Shown in pieces: positions 10,132 to 19,303 of a stretch of DNA of 64,000 bases. Each line of letters starts with the position of its first letter. Position 1 is the first letter of the stretch. Origin of the DNA: Sphaerulina vaccinii. Lineage: Eukaryota; Ascomycota; Dothideomycetes; Mycosphaerellales; Mycosphaerellaceae. The stretch is taken from NCBI GenBank assembly GCA_022570795.1, contig JAKUDP010000013.1, positions 1,504,524 through 1,568,523 of the forward strand. The letters are read 5' to 3'. The notes under the pieces were generated by a model. That model had not been told where the DNA came from and did not search any database. It was given only the letters and a program-made list of their open reading frames with translations. A program made the position numbers and the translations under genes.

Positions 10132-11664
10132 ATGGCTGAGCAAGACGCCACTTCGACGACCTCAAAGATGAGCATTAGTGATATCGAGAAAGAGGCCGGA
10201 CAAGAACACGACTCCTCATCACGATCCAGCACGACGCAAAAGCCTGAAGAAGAACCGAAAGAGCAGCAACAAGATCTCACAGAATGGGACAGTCCCGAAG
10301 ACCCAGATAATGCCTGGAATTGGCCTCTTCACAAGAAAATCTGGGGCACTTTCATACCCACCATAATAGCCTTCGTCTGCACAGTCGCCAGCTCAATCAT
10401 CACACCCGGTCTCGATTCGATTCAACAAGACTTCAATGTCTCGTATGAAGTGTCCTTACTCCCTTACGTCCTCTACGTTCTCGGACTCGCAGCCGGGCCT
10501 ATGATATCTGCTCCGTGCAGTGAGACATATGGACGGTCGTTGGTATATATGATTGGCATGCCACTATTTGCACTCTTCACGCTCGGGAGTGGATTCAGTA
10601 ACAACATTGCAGCACTGACGATATGTCGATTCTTGTCTGGAGTATTTGGAAGTCCTGGGTTATCGATCGGTTCCGCTACGATCTCAGACATCTGGGAACC
10701 GAAAGAGAGGGCTACGCCTATGGCGATATATGTCGTTACACCATTCCTCGGTCCAGCCATAGGTCCTTTGATTGGAGGATTCGTCGTTCAAGCTAAAGGC
10801 TGGAGATGGACTATGTGGGTTCTGCTGTTTTTCACAATACTGGCTTTAATGCCTGTGCTGTTCATGCAAGAGTCGTATAAAGCTGCGATCTTGAAGAAGA
10901 GGGCAAAGAAGAGAGGCTTGAAGTATCCTGGACATGACAGAACTGCGCTGCAATCGGCGAAGTACTTCGCAAAGAGTACTTTGACTAGACCGGTGCATAT
11001 GTTTTGCGTGGAGCCGGTGGTTCTCTGCTTTACCACTTATTGTGCGATAAACTTTGGCATGTTGTATGGTTTCTTCGCAGCATTTCCATATGTCTTTGAG
11101 ACTTCGTATGGCTTTGGATTGGGATCGATCGGGCTCACATTCTTGGGATTGGGCGTGGGAGTGCTGATTGGAGGCGGCATACTGATCACTTTCTCTAAGG
11201 AAGTGTACCAAAGGCAAGCTGCACAGTTGAAGAAGGCCGGACACGATGGCAAAGTTCCTCCCGAGAACAGACTGTATATTGCTATGATTGGCTCGGCACT
11301 TTTGCCTGTCAGCCTTTTCTGGTTTGGGTGGAGCGCACATTTCAGAGTGCATTGGATATGCCCGATCATAGCAGAGGGCTTCTTTGGCTGTGGCAACCTC
11401 CTGATCTTCATGGCAGCCGTGATGTATAGCATGGACTTCTATGGTCCGCTGTACGGAGCGTCGGCCATGGGAGCGAACAATCTGGCCAGATATGGGCTTG
11501 GAGCAGCTTTTCCATTGTTCATCGTACAGATGTACAAGGGTTTGGGAATAGGTTGGGCCACCTCATTGCTTGGCTTCGTCTCTCTGGCGCTGATGCCTAT
11601 TCCGTGGGTGTTCTTCATGTATGGGCCGAGGTTGAGAAGGAATAGCAAGTATGCAAAGTTGTAG
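10132..11664 (+). CDS. MFS transporter, DHA1 (12-TM drug/polyamine:H+ antiporter) type
   Basis: Intronless, 510 residues. The N-terminal about 60 residues are acidic and serine-rich, followed by the DHA1 signature DSPEDPDNAWNWP just before the first membrane segment. Twelve hydrophobic segments follow. The loop SAPCSETYGRS is the DHA1 form of the MFS motif between TM2 and TM3, and GPAIGPLIGGF in TM5 is the antiporter motif C. Family members export polyamines, azoles or other small toxicants at the plasma membrane in exchange for protons. The frame is open upstream to 10018, but MAEQDATSTTSK at 10132 is a better start because the upstream text is low-quality basic/hydrophobic sequence. It converges with the Myb-like gene, with only 82 bases between their stops. 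Confidence 0.9.
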   Translation: MAEQDATSTTSKMSISDIEKEAGQEHDSSSRSSTTQKPEEEPKEQQQDLTEWDSPEDPDNAWNWPLHKKIWGTFIPTIIAFVCTVASSIITPGLDSIQQDFNVSYEVSLLPYVLYVLGLAAGPMISAPCSETYGRSLVYMIGMPLFALFTLGSGFSNNIAALTICRFLSGVFGSPGLSIGSATISDIWEPKERATPMAIYVVTPFLGPAIGPLIGGFVVQAKGWRWTMWVLLFFTILALMPVLFMQESYKAAILKKRAKKRGLKYPGHDRTALQSAKYFAKSTLTRPVHMFCVEPVVLCFTTYCAINFGMLYGFFAAFPYVFETSYGFGLGSIGLTFLGLGVGVLIGGGILITFSKEVYQRQAAQLKKAGHDGKVPPENRLYIAMIGSALLPVSLFWFGWSAHFRVHWICPIIAEGFFGCGNLLIFMAAVMYSMDFYGPLYGASAMGANNLARYGLGAAFPLFIVQMYKGLGIGWATSLLGFVSLALMPIPWVFFMYGPRLRRNSKYAKL

Positions 11665-11746
11665 TGGATCGTGATGCCATAGGCAAAGCGCTGGCATGTA
11701 GCAAATTCGCCAATCCAAGCATTTGCTATGCCTGGTTGTCACAATC

Positions 11747-12667
11747 TCATGAAGTCGGAGATGCCCTTCCGGTAAGATCTTGTTTGCGGTCTCTCAGAAC
11801 ATGACGCACGCCAGCAAACGTACGGCCAAGTGCACTAGCTATGTCCAATACTTTGACACCAGCCGCCCTAAGCTCGTGCACTTGGCCCACTTCTTCTTCT
11901 GTCCAAGCCAGGCCGCGTTTGGCATTGGAGCATTGTGCCTGCTGTGAATAGGAGCGGGACATCAATGAACTAATTGAGCGATGTGGCATGTTTGCATGAA
12001 TTGCGTTCCAGCTTACTCCCGCAGCCTTCAACTGAGCTAGTTTCTCGTCTTCCTGCGGTGTGTATAACCGAATGCAGTCCGTGTGGCCATGTCGTGCCTC
12101 CCTTAGTCTGCGCTCTACGCCGCTTTTGGATCGTCCCATGCATCGTGCTATCTCAGCTATCTTGAGTCCGCTCTCACGCATGTCAATAAGCCTTCTCAGT
12201 TCTTCCTGTGACCAAGGTTGACGGCTGTTGACAGTTTCCGTGGGGTGGGCACGGCGCCTGGCCCGAAACTCTTCACCTCGCCGTTCGTAAAGCAACTTTT
12301 GCTCCACACTATAGAGCGATCGTCCAAGACTCTCCGCTATCGAGCGGGCGGTTGAGCCTTGTGCACGTAGTGCTTTTGCCTGTGCTATCTCTTCTTCGGT
12401 CCAGAGCCTCTGCACTCTCGCGGGCGCCGTTGTGGGGGCTCTTGAGACGGCGCCGAGGGATCTTTCGAGATCCCTGGCAATGTCCTCGTCACTTTTGCCT
12501 TCTCTGCGCAAGTCGCGAAGTCTATCCAGTTCCTTCTGAGTCCATAGCTGGCCAGCTCGCGCGGATGCTACACGCGTGAAGGTGACCCACTCTGTCAAGT
12601 ATCGGCACGGCATACATAGAGATTTGATCCTGACTGAGAAGAGCTGACGAGAACCTGAGAGTAACAT
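11747..12667 (-). CDS. Myb/SANT-like repeat protein 1 with putative mitochondrial presequence
   Basis: A single exon, 306 residues. The first about 40 residues (MLLSGSRQLFSVRIKSLCMP...FTRVASARAG) carry six Arg/Lys and a single acid and resemble a mitochondrial presequence with an R-x-x-S site. Five helix-turn-helix repeats of 37 to 60 residues follow, each opening with an aromatic-[ST] pair and acids: LWTQKELDRLRDLRREGKS, LWTEEEIAQAKALRAQG, PWSQEELRRLIDMRESG, LYTPQEDEKLAQLKAAG, AWTEEEVGQVHELRAAG. Each then has I-A-x-x-L-x-R-[ST]-x-x-[SA]-V-x-x-x-L. These match the Myb/SANT fold, though the third helix often lacks its usual Trp. It is one of three paralogues in this window. DNA or RNA binding is inferred from the fold; location is inferred from the N-terminus. 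I know no characterised homologue. Confidence 0.8.
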   Translation of the reverse strand: MLLSGSRQLFSVRIKSLCMPCRYLTEWVTFTRVASARAGQLWTQKELDRLRDLRREGKSDEDIARDLERSLGAVSRAPTTAPARVQRLWTEEEIAQAKALRAQGSTARSIAESLGRSLYSVEQKLLYERRGEEFRARRRAHPTETVNSRQPWSQEELRRLIDMRESGLKIAEIARCMGRSKSGVERRLREARHGHTDCIRLYTPQEDEKLAQLKAAGVSWNAIHANMPHRSISSLMSRSYSQQAQCSNAKRGLAWTEEEVGQVHELRAAGVKVLDIASALGRTFAGVRHVLRDRKQDLTGRASPTS

Positions 12668-13109
12668 GATCCTTGATCTTGACTTCCGACGCTGGATTCG
12701 TCTTGTGAGTGGACGACCTTCCGGTTCTTGTGATGCAGAATTCGGTCGAACAAAGGCCGCGAATTATTGCCTTAGGAGATCTTGAACTATCTTCCGTAGC
12801 ATCATAGAAAACATAATCAGCTTCTTCTTTCGAATTTCTGCGCTATGGCCTGGTTTGGTCTGTTATCGATATCATGTTGGTGTTTGGTGAAGAAGACGCG
12901 TAGAAGAGAAGTCAGGCCAAGAGTGGATCTTCGGACCTCATCTCCGAGCCTGCTTTGGGCATAGCGTCTTCTTCATATCCTTTGGCTACCTAGCCTAGCA
13001 GACGCATGGTCGACATACCAACACGAGAAGCTTCATCACAAGTTGAAAAGGGGCACACATCATGTTACAAGTGAATTTCATTGCCAGGATCGGTCTCTGA
13101 GCAGAGTAT
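12668..13109. promoter_or_regulatory. Upstream region of Myb-like gene 1
   Basis: The 442 bp hold the promoter of Myb-like gene 1 and the 3' flank of the feruloyl esterase gene. On the minus strand, 12745-12731 reads CCGAATTCTGCATCA, close to CCGAGTTCTGCCTCA found upstream of Myb-like gene 3 (42,363-42,385); see findings. No open frame of note. Confidence 0.4.
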
Positions 13110-14684
13110 CTATGGCACACACTCCCAGGCACTCAACTCTGTATAGTTGCCCGGCCCAACATACTTATTCCTCAGAGGATACTTGCAATGTTTCCTCTGA
13201 TACTCCACACCGCCATCAGTAGCATACTTTGTACCAGTCACAGTCACCGGAGCATCATCCTTCTCAACCCAGTCGATGATCCTCTGGAGCACGTTCTTCT
13301 GCGCGCCTTCCTCTCCACCTGTCATCTGACCAATCTGCCAAGCTCCATCTCCACCAGTACAATGTCCCATACCTGAGATTCTGAAGAAGCGATAGAAGCT
13401 ATCCAGCTCGGCAGGCGAGAGACCCATTGTCGTAGAGACATGTTCGTAGTAGCGGGGTGAGTTGTCAGAGGAGATGATGGCGTCCATTTGGCCGTGGTAG
13501 GTCATAATTTTGCCGCCTTTGTTCTTGAAGCCGCTCAAATCGCCTTTCCATGTCTCGATATTGAACGGGTTTAATGAGGCTGCGTATGCTGCCAACGTGG
13601 CATTGAGGATATTGGCATCCCAGTTTGGATCTTGCAGTATGGCATAGCGATACCAGTCGAGTGTATATGCGAATGGCTGACCAGTATAGTAAATACGCGA
13701 TGCGAGGATTTCCGAGCCAGGTTGCATGCGAGGGTAGACTAGGGCTCCGTTCTCGCCATAGTAGGGTGCAAACACACCTGTCACCGTATTGACTTGTGCT
13801 GCTGTAAGACATGTCGAAGTGTTTGTGGCATTCGAGGCGCATTGGAGAGCTACTGGCTTGTAGTTGCATAGACTTGGGTCCTCGATTATGCCATCTACTG
13901 CGCCGTCGAGACTGTCACACTGCTTCAGGATGTCTGCATGGACGACAGCCCACTTGGCTGGAGTCAAATATGTCTCTGATGTGTTGGAGCCTGTGATTGG
14001 AAGGAAATGTCCAGACCAGGAAGACAGATTATTAAACGCAAATGCAGGAGCGCCAGCGAGGATTCCATCAAAAAGTTCAGGATAGTCTTGCGCCATCTTG
14101 AAGCCCTGTCGGCCGCCGGTTGAGCAGCCGAAGTAGTAGCTCTTCGCCAGATCTCGCGAGTAGAAGGCTTTCGTCAGAGCTTTGCCGACGACTGTCTCGG
14201 CATGGAGAGCTCGCCAGGCAAAGTCTTCGACGACATCTGCATTCTGGTAGAAGGCATTGCCTTCCGTTCCGTTATGACCATTATTACTGCCTACAGCAGC
14301 AAAGCTAAATTCAGTGCCATATGATACATCATCGTATGAGATGCACCCGTTCAGCCCTCCATTTCCTGTCGACAAGTAGCGCCCAGTCCAGTTCGTAGGC
14401 AGCCAGGCCTCTGCATAGATCCCAGATCTAGAGCTGGTCGAGACGTAGAAGGCTATCCTGCAGAGATCGACAGGTACGACTTGAGTCTGGTTGCATGAAA
14501 GTCCAGTGGTGAGATTCGTTCCAGCGGAAACGTGCTCGGCGAAGTTGATCGTCACATTGGGGTACGAAAAGCTCGATGCTATACTTGAGCAAGCTGACGC
14601 AGGGTCCTGATAGGTTTGCTGTGCACCTGTAAAGGATATGAGACCTAGTCCAGCAGCAATAGAACTTTTATACATCGAGCCCAT
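13110..14684 (-). CDS. Tannase/feruloyl esterase family secreted hydrolase
   Basis: Intronless, 524 residues, typical length for fungal family members. A signal peptide covers about residues 1-21 (ending SFTGAQQ), and many N-x-S/T sequons suit a secreted glycoprotein. The nucleophile motif GCSTGGRQG has Ser188 preceded by Cys187, and the catalytic His lies in GMGHCTGGDGA next to a Cys: the CS-D-HC arrangement in which a disulphide links the residues beside Ser and His. The Asp is in YHGQMDAIIS. Paired cysteines near the C-terminus (KHCKYPL, AWECVP) also match the family. It cleaves esters of hydroxycinnamic or gallic acids from plant cell walls or tannins; which one is not readable from sequence. 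The ATG at 14684 or the second Met three codons later could be the start. Confidence 0.92.
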   Translation of the reverse strand: MGSMYKSSIAAGLGLISFTGAQQTYQDPASACSSIASSFSYPNVTINFAEHVSAGTNLTTGLSCNQTQVVPVDLCRIAFYVSTSSRSGIYAEAWLPTNWTGRYLSTGNGGLNGCISYDDVSYGTEFSFAAVGSNNGHNGTEGNAFYQNADVVEDFAWRALHAETVVGKALTKAFYSRDLAKSYYFGCSTGGRQGFKMAQDYPELFDGILAGAPAFAFNNLSSWSGHFLPITGSNTSETYLTPAKWAVVHADILKQCDSLDGAVDGIIEDPSLCNYKPVALQCASNATNTSTCLTAAQVNTVTGVFAPYYGENGALVYPRMQPGSEILASRIYYTGQPFAYTLDWYRYAILQDPNWDANILNATLAAYAASLNPFNIETWKGDLSGFKNKGGKIMTYHGQMDAIISSDNSPRYYEHVSTTMGLSPAELDSFYRFFRISGMGHCTGGDGAWQIGQMTGGEEGAQKNVLQRIIDWVEKDDAPVTVTGTKYATDGGVEYQRKHCKYPLRNKYVGPGNYTELSAWECVP

Positions 14685-15880
14685 CGTGAAGTCCAGCCGG
14701 TGGAATAAAAGACGAACAACTCACCGTACGCGTACCCAAGCAGGATCTGGGGTCCCTTACATACCCAGTCCGGGCAGTACACCATCTTTCCCAATGTACT
14801 GTTAGCGTGTGCACTTCAATCTGGAGAACATTGTCCCCCACAGAGGTTTCTCCACAGGACCCATGCTGTGCTGACGCAGCTTGAGGACCATTGGAATAGC
14901 ACGGCAGACGTGGCGGCACTGTTTTGTACGCACCGTAGGGTGAAAGAGTCCGAGTCTTGAGTGGAAGAGGTATGGTGTTGTTTCGAAGCGAATCAAGTGA
15001 TGTCGAAAACCTCGGGCTGGGGAAAAGTCTCCCGAGAGACAACCCGGCAATTGATCCTGGCTGCACGTGTGCCATTTCATATGTACTTGTACATCTCGCT
15101 TCCATTGACCCTCATCGACAACTGAAGACCTTCGATCATAAGCGGTGATCTCCCGTGGCGGAGTAAAGGAGACCACGACCTGTGCCCACATTCATGCCTG
15201 TCACCGAGACTTGTCGCTGTGCTGCTGCATTAGCAGTCAGAGTTTGAGTGCGATATCTGCCATTAATAAGTGCTCGAGATTGACAGCATCAGCCTGAATT
15301 CATCAAGAAGATACCGCAGACGATACATTGCTACCTCCAGACGACAGCTTTTGGCTGATTTCGCGCCGTCTCGAGACTCCCATGGGCATTCAGTGACTGG
15401 CCGTTTCGCGCGTGGCCGGCCCTCTACCTTCGACGTCTCGTAGATGTCGGCCCTACATTACCACCCTTTTCGATAGCGGATCCCGCGACCCAATGCTGCG
15501 GAGAGTCGAGCGGAAATGTCAAGGTGAATGCTGTATGACAGCAAGCGGCCAGCAGAACGACTGGCATCTTGATACAGTGTTCTTGGCACCAGGCAACAAA
15601 CTCAAAATCCTTCGACGACCATCGGACCGAAGAACTCGGTCATACTCAACCCTTTGCAGGACACGATAAGATACGGAAGTCGACCTTCACGTCGTCTGTC
15701 GATGATGTTCATTGACGTCGGTCACGATCAAACCGGTGGTCGCCGCAGTGCGTTTTCGCGATGATAGAAGAATCACGATGGGCCGAGATAGGCACTGGAT
15801 CATGGTGAGATATAATAGACGTACTGACTGTGCAAGGACTGTGGTCAGAGATCACGAGCATTTCTCCAACAGAGTACATC
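14685..15880. promoter_or_regulatory. Divergent intergenic region, feruloyl esterase / purine nucleoside permease
   Basis: 1.2 kb between two divergently transcribed genes for secreted or envelope-associated proteins, so both promoters lie here. A TATAATA-like sequence at about 15,811-15,817 lies some 65 bp before the permease ATG. Open frames inside (14,668-15,105 and 14,802-15,191, both -) have no support. No transcription-factor site is claimed. Confidence 0.4.
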
Positions 15881-17086
15881 ATGTTGAGACTTCTACTATT
15901 TCCTCTGGCCGTACTTGCTGTGCACCCTGCACACTACAAGAACCAAACTTCTTCGCATGATGCGATCACCGAAACGATCACTGTCAGCACAACTACCGCA
16001 TCAGTGACGAGCTCCTGCGCCAGCCCGACGATGATGATGGCACCTTATGGCAGCCCAGTCAAGCCAAAGGTCCTCTTCATTGCCAACGAATTCGAGTTCG
16101 GCTATCTTGAAGGCTACAACTTCGCTACCCAATACACTGGCCCACTCTTCAATGCGACATTCGCTTGTACCGCTGACGGAGAGACTTGTATGTTTGCTGG
16201 AGGTCAAGAACTTGTCTGTGCCGCCCAGATCACAGCCCTCCTTCTGATCCCTGGTCTCGACCTCACACAGACATACATCTTCATCACAGGAACAGGTGGT
16301 GTCAATCCGAAGTATGGCACTACTGGAGGAGCAGCTATAGCCCGATTTAGCATACTGTGGGAGTGGGGTGGCATGTTTCTAGGCTCAGATCTGCCAGCCA
16401 ACTTCTCCAACCAGTACTTCTTCAGCTATGGTCAAGACCAGCCCGACAAGTATCCATCGCTGGTCGGCACAGAGGTATATGAACTGAATACAGCTCTGGT
16501 TGATCGCTTCTACGACTTATCACAAGGTCTGGAATTTGAAGAAGTCACCGCAAACCTGCAAACACTTCGAAGCACATACACATTCCCAGCCGCCCAAAAG
16601 GCACCCTTCCTCTCGAAATGCGACGTCGTCAGCTCTGGGATCTACTGGCACGGCGAGGTAGCAGGTCAGAACGTAGAATACTACGCCAACTTGACCACAA
16701 GTGGGGCAGCCCGTCCTTGTAACACAAATGAAGATGACCAAGGTCGTTTCGTAGCACTCGTGAACGGTGCTTACTTTGGCCGGCTCGATTTCAGCCGAGT
16801 GGTCCTGATCAAGGCTTTCAGTAACTTTGATCGACCTCCACCACAACTTACGGCTTTCCAGAGCCGATATGGAGTCGGAGAGGGAGCCACAGGACCTGGA
16901 TTGCATAACGCTTGGAATGTGATCAAGACTTCTGCGGCCGATGTTGCGGCAAACTGGGAGAGTGTATTTGAGGCCGGAATCGAGGCTCCAAATTATGTGG
17001 GGGACGCGAAGGGACAGCCAAGTGGAAAGACGCCGCCGTTCGTGAGGGATTCGAGCGCTGTTGCTGGGTCGCTGCAAGGCGCTTGA
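15881..17086 (+). CDS. Purine nucleoside permease (NUP family)
   Basis: Intronless, 401 residues. MLRLLLFPLAVLAVHPAHY is a signal peptide or anchor; the ATG at 15,881 was chosen for this reason although the frame is open a little further upstream. The mature part starts KPKVLFIANEFEFGYLE and contains the strongly conserved family segments TYIFITGTGGVNPKYGTTGGAAIARF and WEWGGMFLG, followed by the C-terminal segment FSNFDRPPP and GPGLHNAWNVIKTS. This is the family of Candida albicans NUP, associated with uptake of purine nucleosides; the fold is related to nucleoside phosphorylases rather than to membrane transporters. It converges with the FNT transporter gene, 121 bases downstream. Confidence 0.88.
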   Translation: MLRLLLFPLAVLAVHPAHYKNQTSSHDAITETITVSTTTASVTSSCASPTMMMAPYGSPVKPKVLFIANEFEFGYLEGYNFATQYTGPLFNATFACTADGETCMFAGGQELVCAAQITALLLIPGLDLTQTYIFITGTGGVNPKYGTTGGAAIARFSILWEWGGMFLGSDLPANFSNQYFFSYGQDQPDKYPSLVGTEVYELNTALVDRFYDLSQGLEFEEVTANLQTLRSTYTFPAAQKAPFLSKCDVVSSGIYWHGEVAGQNVEYYANLTTSGAARPCNTNEDDQGRFVALVNGAYFGRLDFSRVVLIKAFSNFDRPPPQLTAFQSRYGVGEGATGPGLHNAWNVIKTSAADVAANWESVFEAGIEAPNYVGDAKGQPSGKTPPFVRDSSAVAGSLQGA

Positions 17087-17207
17087 GGCGGAGATGTAGG
17101 TTGTGTAAAATTCGCATAGTGACAGAATGAGCGACTCGTGACTCGTCAGAAGTTCCGGTATTCACAATGCCAATCTGTAACCACTTTCAAGACTTTCCTC
17201 GATCTCT

Positions 17208-18368
17208 CTAAACCTTCTCTTCAGAACTATTGTCCTGGCCTTTCGTCCTTTCCGCATGTGACTTCGCGTATGGACTGTCATCGCTAAGTTCATGGCCAAT
17301 ACCACTCATCAGATTCCCTCCAGAATGCGGCAAGTGATTTGGATCCACGCCCAAGAGCATATTCTTGTCTTTCGCATCGGGGTTGTTCACTCGCCTGCGA
17401 TGACTCATAGGTCCACCTGCTTCCATCGCAGAATCTAGCGTTCCAATGTTGAAACTGACAGCAACGCCATCTTCACCAGTAAGGTACAAGTACCAATAGA
17501 CAGCTCCCACGAAGATACCACCACCAACCATGTTACCCAGCGCAGTCGGGATCATGCTTTTCCAGATATAGTAGCCCACTCCAAAGTCAGCGCCTTCCCA
17601 GATCCCCAGTGGAATGAAGAACATATTCGCCACGACGTGATCTAATGCAAGTGCCACGAATGTAGCAGTCGGCCACCAAATCGCTATGATCTTGGACACC
17701 ACTTCACGACTGCTAATCGAAATGAAGACCGCAAAGCAGACCAGCCAGTTCGCACCAATAGCCCGTAGGAAGATTTGATGCCATTGCGGATTGTAGGCCT
17801 TCTGTGTGGCAAGTCGAACAGCTGCTTCTGTATACGCTGGAGACTCATCGAAGACGCCGCCATACCCAATGATTATGGCCATGAAGAAGAGCATACCAGC
17901 TAGATTGCCCAGATATGATACGACCCAGTTCTTGAGGACATCCCAGAGAGACACTCGGCGGTGGAGGAATGCTGTCCACATGAACATTACATTGCTTGTG
18001 AAGAGGTCGGCGCCGCTGAGGACGATCATCACGAGGCCTAGTAGGAGCGTCAGTATGGTTTATCTCTCATGCACTTTCGACTTTGAGGGCGTCGTACCTA
18101 TTGGAAAAAGCATGGCACCCAAGGTTCTTATGAGACCTGGTGCATTCTCTTGGTACCTGGTCTGGCTTAGTCTTGTTTGTTCCTGTCATTCTTCTGGTGG
18201 TCGTTACCATGGCGCCGCATTTGTGCTGACCAGAACTGCACATCCGAAGCCAAGCAGAGGCCCAGACATCAGACTGTTCACGAAGAGCTTGTCCAGCCTC
18301 ATGTGAGCTTTCTTCGTGCCTATTCGGGACACCAACTCGATGGTTTGTTGAGGGGTGAAAGCGTCCAT
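17208..18368 (-). CDS. Formate/nitrite transporter (FNT) family channel, three exons
   Basis: Exons are 18368-18208, 18156-18098 and 18037-17208; introns are 51 and 60 nt. The spliced product of 349 residues reads smoothly across both junctions (NAAPW/YQENAPGLIRTLGAMLFPIG/LVMIVLSGADLFTSN). It has six hydrophobic segments with the FNT landmarks SGADLFTSNVMF (after TM2) and DHVVANMFFIPLG (family form HVVANM), whose His is the central proton-relay residue of FNT channels. The C-terminal about 80 residues are hydrophilic and cytosolic in character. The family moves formate, nitrite, lactate or acetate-like monovalent anions with protons across the plasma membrane. The start MDAFTPQQTIELVSRIGTKK resembles fungal relatives. 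The exact anion is not predictable. Confidence 0.92.
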
Positions 18369-19303
18369 GGTGACGTTTGTTTGCTGGACAGTGAGTCGAA
18401 ACTTGACATGAGCTTGCAGCAGCTGTTGTTTCGTTTGAGCAGAAGTTCTTGGACAGCAAGAGCAGTAAAATTCCAAGACAATCTTTCTTACTTTACGTCT
18501 ATCGACCTACTTTCTTTTCGACATCAAGGATTCTAACGCTCCCGCATTTCTGACAACGCACGTCAATTAATGGGTTCCTTCCTCCACGGAGAAGGATAGC
18601 AATCTTCATACTTGCGTTAAGATCGGCATTGTGTGGTTGCCACATGGTTTGCGAAGGAGCAGTGACGTTGCAGGCTTGACGACACCTGTGGACCGGAGGC
18701 TCTGCGTGAGCTGTAGTTGAGACTGCCTTATCGCCAGCTAGTAAGGACATCCCGTATATAGAGAGTATGCGATCAGGTAAGCCTTATCTTCAGAGTATCC
18801 AGCCAGTCGGATGATTGTAGACTTATGAAAGTGTACGTTGCCATATAACCGCTTTTCCGGGCCATTGCTTGCGCGCAGGCACGTGAGATTCAGCAATGCT
18901 GTCCAGGAAACGACCAAGAGATCCCGAATGGTGTAGGAGTGGGCGCAGAAGCCCAACCATGGTCAAGAGACCTTCGAATATATCGTGTCTTTCCCATTTC
19001 ATTACTATCAATTATCATCCTTCCTTTCTTATCCTACTAGTACACACCCGGGTATCATGCATGCATGCTAAAAGCACAAATATCGCGTTGTCGCAACGCT
19101 ACACACCTTTCTTCTTGTTCATCTTTCGTGTATCCCATGCGTCGACTCATGCTGCGAGCCACTCTCATTATGCATTTTGTGGAGCGCTTGTACGCCATAC
19201 AAGATGTGCAAGACCTCCATCAACAACACCAAGCAATTCTCATCTTTCTCTAGTATCTTACAAATAAATCGAATTTGGCAAACCGCTCAAAATTGGCACA
19301 CGT
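18369..19303. other. Intergenic, no supported gene
   Basis: Contains the FNT promoter and the 3' flank of the Sec2-domain gene. Small frames in this interval have no domain or signal peptide. Confidence 0.5.

Noticed and set aside
10473..11432. Several minus-strand frames of 80 to 170 codons
   Set aside because: Antisense to the DHA1 transporter and without features of their own.
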